Origin: Algibacter luteus
Lineage (GTDB): Bacteria > Bacteroidota > Bacteroidia > Flavobacteriales > Flavobacteriaceae
Length of the DNA stretch: 64,000 bases
Assembly: GCF_900141715.1 (NCBI RefSeq)
Contig: NZ_FQYK01000005.1
Span: forward strand, 62,001 to 126,000
Direction: 5' to 3'
Below are positions 45,265-53,832 of this stretch, one piece after another; the first letter of the stretch is position 1; each line of letters begins with the position of its first letter. Under the pieces are notes generated by a model. It made no database searches, had not been told where the DNA came from, and was given only the letters and a program-made list of their open reading frames with translations. The position numbers and the translations under genes are program-made.

Positions 45265-46494
45265 ATGAAAAAATCCACACAATTTCAATTGTCTTTTATG
45301 ATGTTCCTTGAATTTTTTATTTGGGGAGGATGGTTTGTAACCCTCGGATCTTTTATGGGAAACAATCTAAGCGCAACAGGTGCTGAAACTGGAATGGCAT
45401 ATTCAACACAATCTTGGGGAGCAATTATAGCACCTTTTATTATAGGATTAATTGCCGATAGGTTTTTTAATGCTGAAAAAATTCTTGGAGTGTTGCATAT
45501 TGTCGGTGCATTTTTAATGTATCAAATGGCACAATCAACTGAAGTTGCGACATTTTATCCTTATGTCTTGGGTTACATGATAGCTTATATGCCAACATTA
45601 GCTTTGGTAAATTCAGTATCATTTAATCAAATGAACGACCCAGCGAAACAATTTCCGATTGTTAGAGTATGGGGAACCATTGGTTGGATTCTAGCGGGAT
45701 TAGTAATAAGTTTTGTTTTTAAGTGGGATTCTATCGAAAATATTGGACAAGGCATGTTGTCAAATACTTTTATAATGGTAGCTATAGCTTCAGTTATCTT
45801 AGGGGTGTTTAGTTTCTTCTTACCAAAAACACCACCAAGTGTTTCTAAAGATGAAAAAGTAACAGTTAGGGATATTTTGGGACTAGATGCATTGAATTTA
45901 TTAAAAGACAGAAACTTTTTAGTATTCTTCTTGTCATCGGTTCTTATTTGCATTCCATTAGCCTTTTATTATCAAAATATTAGTCCGTTTTTAACAGAGT
46001 ATAAAGTTGAAAATTCTACAGCATGGGCTTCATTAGGGCAAATGTCTGAAGTTGCATTTATGCTATTATTGCCATTCTTCTTTAAAAAATATGGCTTTAA
46101 AAAAACCATTCTTTTCGGAATGCTAGCGTGGGCAATTCGTTATGTATTATTTGCTTATGGTAATAGTGGTGACTTGTTTTTCATGTTGGTAGTTGGAATA
46201 GCATTACACGGAATTTGCTATGATTTCTTTTTTGTTTCAGGTCAAATTTACACCGATTCAAAAGCTGGTGAGAAAGTTAAAAGTGCAGCACAAGGATTAA
46301 TTACATTAGCTACTTATGGTGTTGGGATGTTAGTAGGATTTTGGGTTGCAGGACAAATTGTAGACCAAAATGCATTGGCAAATGGCGATCATAGTTGGGT
46401 AGATATTTGGAGGTTTCCAGCATTATTTGCGTTAGGCGTTTTTGTTCTATTCGCATTCTTTTTTAAAAATGAAAAAGTAGAATATAAAGAGTAA
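45265..46494 (+). CDS. MFS nucleoside/sugar:H+ symporter-like permease
   Basis: A 409-residue inner-membrane transporter with about 12 membrane helices. FFIWGGWFVTLGSFMG at the start and the loop APFIIGLIADRFFNAEKILG are typical of the nucleoside:H+ symporter (NupG-like) branch of the major facilitator superfamily. Members next to Gfo/Idh/MocA and isomerase genes in Bacteroidota are more likely to carry sugars or sugar derivatives, so here import of a keto-sugar or glycoside is inferred. It is followed 11 bp later by the cytosolic oxidoreductase gene. Confidence 0.88.
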   Translation: MKKSTQFQLSFMMFLEFFIWGGWFVTLGSFMGNNLSATGAETGMAYSTQSWGAIIAPFIIGLIADRFFNAEKILGVLHIVGAFLMYQMAQSTEVATFYPYVLGYMIAYMPTLALVNSVSFNQMNDPAKQFPIVRVWGTIGWILAGLVISFVFKWDSIENIGQGMLSNTFIMVAIASVILGVFSFFLPKTPPSVSKDEKVTVRDILGLDALNLLKDRNFLVFFLSSVLICIPLAFYYQNISPFLTEYKVENSTAWASLGQMSEVAFMLLLPFFFKKYGFKKTILFGMLAWAIRYVLFAYGNSGDLFFMLVVGIALHGICYDFFFVSGQIYTDSKAGEKVKSAAQGLITLATYGVGMLVGFWVAGQIVDQNALANGDHSWVDIWRFPALFALGVFVLFAFFFKNEKVEYKE

Positions 46495-46505
46495 AAAATA
46501 AACTA

Positions 46506-47651
46506 ATGAGTAATAAAATAAGATTAGGAATTTTAGGGGGCGGAGGCGATTCTTTAATTGGTATTTTACACCGCGTAGCTTCATCAATGTACGATAAATA
46601 TCAAATTGTTGGCGGTGTGTTTAATCCTAATTGGGAAGATAATATTGGTTTTGCAAAACAAATAGGGTTACCGACAAATCGGATTTATAAAGATTTTGAC
46701 ACTTTAATTGAAGAAGAATTAAAACTCCCAGAATCTGAGAGAATACAGGTGGTGTCTATACTAACACCTAATTTTCTACACTTTCCTATGGCAAACAAGC
46801 TATTGGAAAATGGGTTTCATGTGATTTGCGAAAAGCCAATGACAACCACTTACGAAGAAGCAAAAATCCTGAATCAAACCTTAAAAAAGGCGCAAACTGT
46901 TTTTGCAGTTACATACACCTATACCGGTTATCCTATGGTGCGTCAAATGCGTGAAATGATTTTAAACGGTGAGTTAGGAACCATTCAAAAGGTAGATGCG
47001 CAATATTATCAAGGTTGGATAAATCCAATTATTCACGATAAAGAAAAACGTTCTTCAACATGGAGGTTAAACCCAGAAAAATCTGGAATTAGTTGTTGTA
47101 TTGGTGATATCGGAACTCATGCTTTTGATATGTTGGAGTTTGTTTCAGGTGTTAAAATAGAATCGGTTTTGGCCGATTTAAACTATTTGTATTCAGATAA
47201 TAAAATGGATATTGACGGAACCGTTTTACTCCGCTGTAGTAAAAATGTTAAAGGGGTAATTTGCTCTAGTCAAATTGCAACTGGTGAAGAAAACAGTTTT
47301 ATAGTAAAAGTGTATGGTGATAAAGCAGGTTTAAAATGGGAACAAGAAAACCCTAATTACTTGTATTTAATGGAAGATGGAAAACCGCTACGTGTTTTAA
47401 AACCAGGACATTCTTATAATTCTGAATTGTCTTTAGATGGAACAAAATTACCGCCTGGACATCCAGAAGGAATCTTTGATTCTATGGGAAATATTTATAA
47501 AGGCGTTGCAAAAGCTATTAACAAAGAACCTTACAATCATGGAGAATTCCCAACAATTATTGATGGAGTAAGAGGAATGAATTTTATTGAAAAAGCAGTG
47601 GAATCTCACCAAAAAGGAAATGTTTGGGTGGACATTGAAAATGTAGATTAA
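46506..47651 (+). CDS. Cytosolic Gfo/Idh/MocA-family oxidoreductase
   Basis: A 381-residue NAD(P)-dependent sugar oxidoreductase without a signal peptide. The nucleotide loop is LGILGGGGDSLIGILHR, the catalytic Lys is in VICEKPMTTTYEEA, and the C-terminal domain has SSTWRLNPEKSGISCCIGDIGTHAFDML with the conserved Asp/His pair. It would reduce or oxidise the imported sugar, the reverse or partner step of the periplasmic dehydrogenase. Its stop overlaps the next start (TAATG), so it is tightly coupled to the isomerase gene. Confidence 0.92.
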   Translation: MSNKIRLGILGGGGDSLIGILHRVASSMYDKYQIVGGVFNPNWEDNIGFAKQIGLPTNRIYKDFDTLIEEELKLPESERIQVVSILTPNFLHFPMANKLLENGFHVICEKPMTTTYEEAKILNQTLKKAQTVFAVTYTYTGYPMVRQMREMILNGELGTIQKVDAQYYQGWINPIIHDKEKRSSTWRLNPEKSGISCCIGDIGTHAFDMLEFVSGVKIESVLADLNYLYSDNKMDIDGTVLLRCSKNVKGVICSSQIATGEENSFIVKVYGDKAGLKWEQENPNYLYLMEDGKPLRVLKPGHSYNSELSLDGTKLPPGHPEGIFDSMGNIYKGVAKAINKEPYNHGEFPTIIDGVRGMNFIEKAVESHQKGNVWVDIENVD

Positions 47652-48703
47652 TGAAAACAATTAAAGGACCAGCTATTTTTTTAGCACAATTCATGGATGA
47701 TAAAGCACCGTTTAATTCTTTGGACGGATTGTGCAAATGGGCTTCAGATTTAGGTTATAAAGGTATTCAAGTTCCAACTCTAGATAAATCGATTATCGAT
47801 TTAGATATTGCGGCAAATAGTCAAACCTATTGCGACGAATTCAAAGGAAAAATTAATAGTTACGGATTAGAAATTACAGAGCTTTCCACCCATATTCAAG
47901 GACAGTTAGTAGCAGTTCATCCGGCCCATGATATTATGTTTGATGCCTTTGCTCCAGATCATTTAAAAGGAAAATTTAAAGAACGCACTGCTTGGGCAAT
48001 AGACCAAATGCATAAAGCTGGTAAAACAAGTAAACGTTTAGGATTAAAAGCACATGCTACTTTTTCTGGGTCGTTACTTTGGCCGTACGTTCATCCATGG
48101 CCACAACAACCTCAAGGTTTAATCGAGCTAGGATTCAAAGAACTAGCAGATAGGTGGAAACCTATTTTAAACACCTTTGAAGATAACGGTGTGGCAGTTT
48201 GTTATGAAGTTCACCCTGTTGAGGATATTCACGATGGTGATACTTTCGAACGTTTTTTAGAAGCCACAGGAAATCATAAAGCAGTAAATATTCTGTATGA
48301 CCCTTCGCATTTTGTGCTTCAGCAACTTGATTATATAAAATATATTGATCATTATCATGAGTTTATAAAAGCGTTTCACGTCAAAGATTCAGAATTTAAT
48401 TCTTCAGGTAAAAAAGGAACTTTTGGCGGGTATAATGATTGGAAAGATAGGGCAGGTAGATATCGTTCTCCAGGAGACGGACAAGTAGATTTTAAAACTG
48501 TGTTCTCAAAACTAACAGAATATGGTTGTGATGTTTGGGCAGTTTTAGAATGGGAATGTGTTATTAAAAGCCCTGAGCAAGGCGCTAAAGAAGGTGTTGA
48601 TTTTATAAGCACTCATATTATTGAAGCAACAACTAAGCGTTTTGACGATTTTGCGGGCGGAAATACAGATGAAAATCAACTTAAAAAAATACTAGGATTA
48701 TAA
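47651..48703 (+). CDS. Cytosolic TIM-barrel sugar isomerase/epimerase
   Basis: A 350-residue sugar phosphate isomerase/epimerase-family protein with metal-ligand segments VCYEVHPVEDIHDGD (Glu), ILYDPSHFVLQQ (Asp/His), AFHVKDSEFN (His) and AVLEWECVIK (Glu). These are the four-ligand site of inositol and keto-sugar isomerases such as IolE- and IolH-like proteins. There is no signal peptide. It overlaps the upstream oxidoreductase by one base and is followed by a DUF1080 lipoprotein 17 bp later. Substrate is inferred only as a keto-sugar or related compound. Confidence 0.9.
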   Translation: MKTIKGPAIFLAQFMDDKAPFNSLDGLCKWASDLGYKGIQVPTLDKSIIDLDIAANSQTYCDEFKGKINSYGLEITELSTHIQGQLVAVHPAHDIMFDAFAPDHLKGKFKERTAWAIDQMHKAGKTSKRLGLKAHATFSGSLLWPYVHPWPQQPQGLIELGFKELADRWKPILNTFEDNGVAVCYEVHPVEDIHDGDTFERFLEATGNHKAVNILYDPSHFVLQQLDYIKYIDHYHEFIKAFHVKDSEFNSSGKKGTFGGYNDWKDRAGRYRSPGDGQVDFKTVFSKLTEYGCDVWAVLEWECVIKSPEQGAKEGVDFISTHIIEATTKRFDDFAGGNTDENQLKKILGL

Positions 48704-48720
48704 ACTAATTACTATTTAAA

Positions 48721-49467
48721 ATGAAGAAATTAATTTTATTTACTGTGGTTGCTATAGCTTTTACAGCCTGCAAAGACAAAACAAAAGAATCTGCACAAGC
48801 TGAGGAGGATATAGAGGTAAACACTGAAGTTGAGGTTGAAAATGATTCAGATTGGGTTTATCTTTTTGATGGAACAAATTTTGATAAATGGCGCGGATAT
48901 TTAAAAGATGAAATGCACCCAGAATGGACCATTGAAGATGGAGTAATGATGTTCACTCCTGGTGAAGAAGGCGGAAAAAATATTATTACTAAAGATACGT
49001 TTACCAATTTTGAATTATCATTGGAGTGGAAAATATCTGAAGCTGGTAATAGTGGAATCTTTTGGAGTGTTTTTGAAGATCCAAAATACAACGAAGCCTA
49101 CCAAACTGGGCCAGAAATACAAGTTTTAGATAATGAGCGTCATCCTGATGCTAAAGCGAATCCTAAATTCCATCAAGCAGGTGCGCTTTATGATATGGTT
49201 CAGCCAGAGCAAGACGTTTGTAAACCAGCGGGTGAATGGAATCATTGTGTTTTAAGTGTGAATCATAAAACAAATGAGGGGTCTGTAACTTTAAATGGAA
49301 CCAAAATTGTCAGTTTTCCTGTACATGGTGAAGCTTGGGATGCGCTCGTAGCAAATTCAAAATTTAAAGATTGGGAAGGTTTTGGAAAACATAAAACAGG
49401 GCATATCGGCCTGCAGGATCATTCAGATAAGGTATGGTTTAAAAACATAAAAATTAGAAATCTATAA
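48721..49467 (+). CDS. DUF1080 (3-keto-glycoside hydrolase-like) lipoprotein, copy 2
   Basis: A 248-residue lipoprotein (MKKLILFTVVAIAFTAC, lipid Cys at 17), an acidic linker rich in E/D (residues ~20-42), then a DUF1080 domain: WVYLFDGTNFDKWRGYL, FELSLEWKISEAGNSGIFWSV, IQVLDNERHPDAK, GEWNHCVLSVNHK and HIGLQDHSDKVWFKNIKI. It differs from copy 1 in the long loop with HPDAKANPKFHQAGALYDM. It likely hydrolyses a keto-glycoside at the cell envelope. It is the last gene of the plus-strand unit, with a terminator after it. Confidence 0.92.
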   Translation: MKKLILFTVVAIAFTACKDKTKESAQAEEDIEVNTEVEVENDSDWVYLFDGTNFDKWRGYLKDEMHPEWTIEDGVMMFTPGEEGGKNIITKDTFTNFELSLEWKISEAGNSGIFWSVFEDPKYNEAYQTGPEIQVLDNERHPDAKANPKFHQAGALYDMVQPEQDVCKPAGEWNHCVLSVNHKTNEGSVTLNGTKIVSFPVHGEAWDALVANSKFKDWEGFGKHKTGHIGLQDHSDKVWFKNIKIRNL

Positions 49468-49957
49468 GAACTCTTTTATCAATAGAAATCTGAAATGGAG
49501 TCGTTTAATCAGCGATTCCATTTTTTTTATAATAATTACACATCTTAAATAGCGCATTATTCATAACAAATGGTAAAATTTTATTAAAAATTAATAATTT
49601 TTCGAAAAAATCAACCTTAATTGATTAGTTGTATCAAATAAAATTTTAGTTTTACCATGTGAAAAATTTAAATAATAAAATACGTTGTTCTATTTCTCGT
49701 TTGCCCGCACGCAATCGCCGCAGCTTCTAATGCTCTAATTTTAGTAAAACCAAACGTAATTTTAATTTTTCAAAAGTGTCCAAATTTATTCTCATAGTAT
49801 TTCAAAATTCAGTTAATTTTTTAATTAACCCAAGTTCTATTATGCGCCGTAATTTTCCTCGTCGCCCGTAAGGGTATGTTTTAATTTTATTGAATTAGGT
49901 GAGTCCAGTTCAGCTTTTAAGAAAAATAAAATAATTGATATTAATACAAGTAAGGAA
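49468..49957. other. 490-bp intergenic region before the arginine operon
   Basis: It starts with the DUF1080 terminator (49491-49532). The middle is AT-rich with one odd GC-rich patch (about 49698-49735, CCCGCACGCAATCGCCGCAG). Near 49850-49880 a GCCCGTAAGGGTATG segment precedes the operon. No gene, RNA or clear promoter was identified. Confidence 0.55.
49491..49532 (+). terminator. Terminator after the sugar locus
   Basis: AAATGGAGTCG pairs with CGATTCCATTT (one G-T pair) around a short loop, followed by a run of T. Confidence 0.85.
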
Positions 49958-50569
49958 ATGAAGGTTGTAATAGCCGATAAATCACATATAAAATACGCAG
50001 AGCTTATCTGCGAAACCATTGCTGAATCAGCAGCTGTTAGAGGAACGGGAATTGCTAGAAGAACTCCTGAGTACATTGCTACCAAAATGGAAAACGGAAA
50101 TGCGGTTATTGCTCTAGATGGCGATAAGTTTGCTGGCTTCTGCTATATAGAAAGATGGGGTCATGGTAAGTTTGTTGCTAACTCTGGGTTAATAGTTCAT
50201 CCTGATTACAGAAGTATAGGCTTAGCTAAAAAAATTAAGCATAAAGTTTTTGAACACTCCAGAAAGAAATTTCCAGATGCCAAAGTGTTTAGTATCACAA
50301 CAGGGTCTGCTGTTATGAAAATGAATAGCGACTTGGGGTATAAGCCTGTGGTTTTCTCTGAACTTACAGACGATCCAACGTTTTGGGATGGTTGCCAAAC
50401 CTGTAAAAATTACGATGTTTTAACACGAACCAATAGAAAAATGTGTTTGTGCACAGGGATGTTGTTCGATCCTAATGCCAAAAAAGAAGATATAAAACCT
50501 ATTAAGGAAAGTGTTTTTAAAAGGTTGAAACAAATAAAACAAGCTTTGCTTCTTAAAAAAGATAAATAA
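49958..50569 (+). CDS. GNAT-family acyltransferase, likely N-acyl-glutamate synthase
   Basis: A 203-residue GNAT-fold protein (KVVIADKSHIKYAELIC, GLIVHPDYRSIGLAKKIKH with the acyl-CoA pyrophosphate loop, and TTGSAVMKMNSDLGY). It is the first gene of the arginine operon, which otherwise lacks argA and argJ, so it probably supplies the N-acylated glutamate (acetyl or succinyl) that ArgB, ArgC and ArgD process. That role is inferred from position. Residues 146-165 hold four cysteines (C146-x2-C149, C163-x-C165) in a loop after the GNAT core that could bind a metal. It is followed by argG 39 bp later. Confidence 0.88.
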   Translation: MKVVIADKSHIKYAELICETIAESAAVRGTGIARRTPEYIATKMENGNAVIALDGDKFAGFCYIERWGHGKFVANSGLIVHPDYRSIGLAKKIKHKVFEHSRKKFPDAKVFSITTGSAVMKMNSDLGYKPVVFSELTDDPTFWDGCQTCKNYDVLTRTNRKMCLCTGMLFDPNAKKEDIKPIKESVFKRLKQIKQALLLKKDK

Positions 50570-50608
50570 TTAATATTTCCAGATTTAGGAAATAACAAAA
50601 TAATTAAA

Positions 50609-51790
50609 ATGAAAAAATTAGTAATAGCATATAGTGGCGGATTAGATACGTCGTATTGCGCTGTAAGTTTATCAAAAGAGTATGATGTTCATGCGGTTAG
50701 TGTAAATACAGGAGGTTTTACACAAGAAGAAATAAATCATATTGAGACTAACGCCTATAAAATGGGAGTTTCAACTTATAAAAATATTGATGCAGTTGCC
50801 ACTTTTTATCAAAAAGTAGTGAAGTATTTGGTTTTTGGGAATGTGTTAAAAAACAACACGTATCCTTTATCAGTAAGTGCGGAACGAATTATTCAAGCCA
50901 TTGAAATTGTAGAATATGCGAAAAGCATTGACGCTGAATATATTGCTCATGGTAGTACTGGTGCAGGAAACGACCAAGTGCGTTTTGATATGATTTTTCA
51001 AACCTTAGCACCGAATATTAAGATAATAACACCAATTAGAGACCAAAAATTAACAAGACAAGAAGAGATAGATTATTTAAAATCTAACGGTATTGATATG
51101 TCTTGGGAAAAAGCCAAATATTCTGTAAATAAAGGTTTGTGGGGTACAAGTGTTGGAGGTTCTGAAACATTAACCTCAGAAAAACCATTGCCTAACGAAG
51201 CTTATCCATCGCAATTAAAACATGCTGAAGATGAAAAAGAAAAACTAACATTTAAAAAAGGTGAACTTGTAGCTGTTAATGGTATTGAAAATGCACCCGA
51301 AATTAATATTGAAGTTTTAAACAACTTAGCTTCAGTTTACGCCATAGGAAGAGATATTCATGTTGGAGATACCATTGTTGGTATAAAAGGGCGTGTAGGT
51401 TTTGAAGCGGCAGCAGCATTAATTACAATTAAAGCACATCATTTATTAGAAAAGCATACGCTTACCAAGTGGCAACTACAACATAAAGAGTATTTAGCAA
51501 GTTTTTATGGGATGCATTTACACGAAGGTCAGTATTTAGATCCGGTGATGAGAGATATTGAAGCTTTTTTACAAAGCAGTCAAGATAAAGTAACAGGCGA
51601 TGTTTTTGTAACTTTGAAACCTTATCATTTTTCATTAGATGGTATTTCCTCTAAACACGATTTAATGAGTGCGAAGTTTGGAAGTTATGGTGAAGAAAAT
51701 AAAGCGTGGACTGCTGACGATGCGAAAGGTTTTATTAAAATATTAGGAAACCAAAATAAAATATATCAGCAAGTAAATTCTATAAAATGA
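50609..51790 (+). CDS. argG: Argininosuccinate synthase
   Basis: A 393-residue ligase joining citrulline and aspartate with ATP. The P-loop is AYSGGLDTSYCA; EYIAHGSTGAGNDQVRFD and LGSVGGSE-like KGLWGTSVGGSETL bind citrulline and aspartate. The stop overlaps the argC start by 4 bp (ATGA), so translation is coupled. Length is slightly under the E. coli type and usual for this phylum. Confidence 0.96.
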   Translation: MKKLVIAYSGGLDTSYCAVSLSKEYDVHAVSVNTGGFTQEEINHIETNAYKMGVSTYKNIDAVATFYQKVVKYLVFGNVLKNNTYPLSVSAERIIQAIEIVEYAKSIDAEYIAHGSTGAGNDQVRFDMIFQTLAPNIKIITPIRDQKLTRQEEIDYLKSNGIDMSWEKAKYSVNKGLWGTSVGGSETLTSEKPLPNEAYPSQLKHAEDEKEKLTFKKGELVAVNGIENAPEINIEVLNNLASVYAIGRDIHVGDTIVGIKGRVGFEAAAALITIKAHHLLEKHTLTKWQLQHKEYLASFYGMHLHEGQYLDPVMRDIEAFLQSSQDKVTGDVFVTLKPYHFSLDGISSKHDLMSAKFGSYGEENKAWTADDAKGFIKILGNQNKIYQQVNSIK

Positions 51791-52764
51791 TACAAGTAGG
51801 AATTATAGGTGGTGCAGGTTATACCGCAGGAGAATTAATTAGATTACTGATTAATCACCCTGAAACCGAAATTAATTTTGTTTATAGCACGAGTAACGCC
51901 GGAAACAAAATTAGTAAAGTGCACCAAGATTTAATAGGGAGTTTAGATTTAGAATTTACAGATACAATTAATCCAGATGTGGACGTATTGTTTTTATGCT
52001 TAGGTCATGGAAATTCGGTTAAATTTTTATCTGCAAATACATTTTCAAATCAAACTAAGATTATCGATTTAGGTAACGATTTTAGGCTTGAAGCCGATAA
52101 AACATTTGAAGGCAAAACATTTGTTTATGGGTTGCCAGAATTGAACAAAGATGCCATTGTAAAGGCCAAATATATTGCGAACCCTGGATGTTTTGCAACT
52201 GCCATTCAGTTGGGGTTATTACCTTTAGCAGATCAAGGTTTACTACAACAAGATGTGCATGTAAACGCGGTTACTGGTGCAACAGGTGCCGGTACTTCAT
52301 TATCTGCAACAACGCATTATACATGGAGAGATAATAACTTTTCATATTATAAACCGTTTACACATCAGCATTTAGGCGAGATAAACCAATCGGTTAAGCA
52401 ATTGCAAAATAATTTTAAGTCTGAAATTATTTTTATGCCAAATAGAGGTAATTTTTCTAGAGGTATTTTTGCAACCATTTATACCGATTTTGAAGGTACA
52501 GTTGAAGATGCAGAAAACATTTATAAATTGTATTATCAAGATGCGAAATTCACGTTTGTGTCTGACGAATTTTTACATATGAAACAAGTGGTAAATACCA
52601 ACAAGTGTTTGGTACATTTGCATAAACATAACGGTAAATTATTAATTACAAGTACGATTGATAATTTATTAAAAGGAGCATCTGGACAAGCAGTACAGAA
52701 CATGAATTTAATGTTCGACTTTGAAGAAACAACTGGGTTGGGATTGAAGGCGACGTATTTTTAG
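51787..52764 (+). CDS. argC: N-acetyl-gamma-glutamyl-phosphate reductase
   Basis: A 325-residue NADPH enzyme that reduces N-acyl-glutamyl phosphate to the semialdehyde. The Rossmann loop GIIGGAGYTAGELIRLL and the catalytic Cys in YIANPGCFATAIQLGLLPL are visible; the C-terminal HLHKHNGKLLITSTIDNLLKGASGQAVQNMN is typical. It overlaps argG by 4 bp. A dispersed repeat (52857-52985) separates it from proC. Whether the acyl group is acetyl or succinyl depends on the rest of the pathway. Confidence 0.95.
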   Translation: MIQVGIIGGAGYTAGELIRLLINHPETEINFVYSTSNAGNKISKVHQDLIGSLDLEFTDTINPDVDVLFLCLGHGNSVKFLSANTFSNQTKIIDLGNDFRLEADKTFEGKTFVYGLPELNKDAIVKAKYIANPGCFATAIQLGLLPLADQGLLQQDVHVNAVTGATGAGTSLSATTHYTWRDNNFSYYKPFTHQHLGEINQSVKQLQNNFKSEIIFMPNRGNFSRGIFATIYTDFEGTVEDAENIYKLYYQDAKFTFVSDEFLHMKQVVNTNKCLVHLHKHNGKLLITSTIDNLLKGASGQAVQNMNLMFDFEETTGLGLKATYF

Positions 52765-52856
52765 ATTCCCACCTAACGTACAGAAGGGGAGAAAAGAAAA
52801 TATGTCTGGGAGTTAAAGTAGAAAGTTTGAGTAGAGGTATTTGGTAAGGCTTAGCT

Positions 52857-52985
52857 GCGTTAGCGATTGTAGTGAAATATTTATTTCATGAGTAGATAAT
52901 TTAAAATAAAAACTCACGAATAAAAACCCACAGTAGGGCACGAACGAGGACTTGCAACGTAAAGCGCGACCCTTGTGGTAACGCC
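52857..52985 (+). repeat. Dispersed intergenic repeat, copy B
   Basis: It begins GCGTTAGCGATTGTAG and ends CCCTTGTGGTAACGCC, with CGAGGACTTGCAACG inside, matching copy A (12181-12259) except for about 50 extra AT-rich bp after the first 16. It sits inside the arginine operon between argC and proC. Confidence 0.8.
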
Positions 52986-53036
52986 ATAAAAAGTTAAATG
53001 AATTCCTTTTTTGATAGGGAACAAAATAAGAATAAA

Positions 53037-53831
53037 ATGAAAGTAGCAATTATTGGAGCAGGGAGTTTAGGACAATCTATTGCGAAGGGGTTAGTATCGT
53101 CTAGCACTTTAACTTCGTTGTACTTAACTAAGCGGGATTTAAGCTCTATTAAAGGGTTTGAGGATAACCAAAAGGTGTTTTTAACCAGTGATAATGCGTT
53201 GGCAATTAAAAACGCTGAGGTTATTATTTTTGCTGTTCAACCCCGCCATTTAGAAGCTATTTTAACGGATTATAAATCAGTTTTACAGAAAAGCCAGGTG
53301 CTGATTTCGGTGATTACTGGTTTTTCGATTTCAAGAATTGAGGCTATTGTTGGGCAGGATAAATTTATTATTCGCGCCATGCCAAATACTGCGGCTTCGG
53401 TTGGGCAATCAATGACTTGTATTTCATCAAATAACAAAGGCAAAGAAAAAGTAGAATTGGCGAAAACTATTTTTAATAGTATGGGGCGCTCTATGGAGAT
53501 TCCTGAGGAACAATTGCAAGCAGCAACAGTTATTTGTGCAAGTGGAATTGCCTTCTGGATGCGTTTGATTAGAGCGACTACCCAAGGTGCAATTCAGTTG
53601 GGTTTTGAAGCCCATGAGGCACACGAATTGGCGATGCAAACTTGCTTTGGTGCCGCCACTTTATTAAAAGAATCTGGAAAACATCCAGAGGAAGAAATAG
53701 ATAGAGTTACTACACCAAGTGGTTGTACTATTGAAGGATTAAACGAAATGGAACACCAGGGTTTAAGCTCGTCTTTAATTAAAGGTATAACCGCATCATT
53801 CGAAAAAATTAACCAAATTAAAACCACATAA
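53037..53831 (+). CDS. proC: Pyrroline-5-carboxylate reductase
   Basis: About 264 residues from the ATG at 53037 (MKVAIIGAGSLGQSIAKGL). The longer frame from 52998 adds thirteen non-conserved residues right after the repeat. It reduces pyrroline-5-carboxylate to proline. Motifs are the nucleotide loop, VIFAVQPRHLEAIL, RAMPNTAASVGQSMT and the C-terminal DRVTTPSGCTIEGLNEME. It lies in the arginine operon because glutamate semialdehyde is a shared type of intermediate. It ends 1 bp before argD. Confidence 0.95.
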   Translation: MKVAIIGAGSLGQSIAKGLVSSSTLTSLYLTKRDLSSIKGFEDNQKVFLTSDNALAIKNAEVIIFAVQPRHLEAILTDYKSVLQKSQVLISVITGFSISRIEAIVGQDKFIIRAMPNTAASVGQSMTCISSNNKGKEKVELAKTIFNSMGRSMEIPEEQLQAATVICASGIAFWMRLIRATTQGAIQLGFEAHEAHELAMQTCFGAATLLKESGKHPEEEIDRVTTPSGCTIEGLNEMEHQGLSSSLIKGITASFEKINQIKTT

Positions 53832-53832
53832 A

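Noticed and set aside
38386-49467. Reading the sugar locus as a classical polysaccharide utilisation locus
   Set aside because: There is no SusC/SusD pair, no recognisable glycoside hydrolase or lyase and no sigma/anti-sigma or hybrid sensor; the content fits oxidised-sugar metabolism better.
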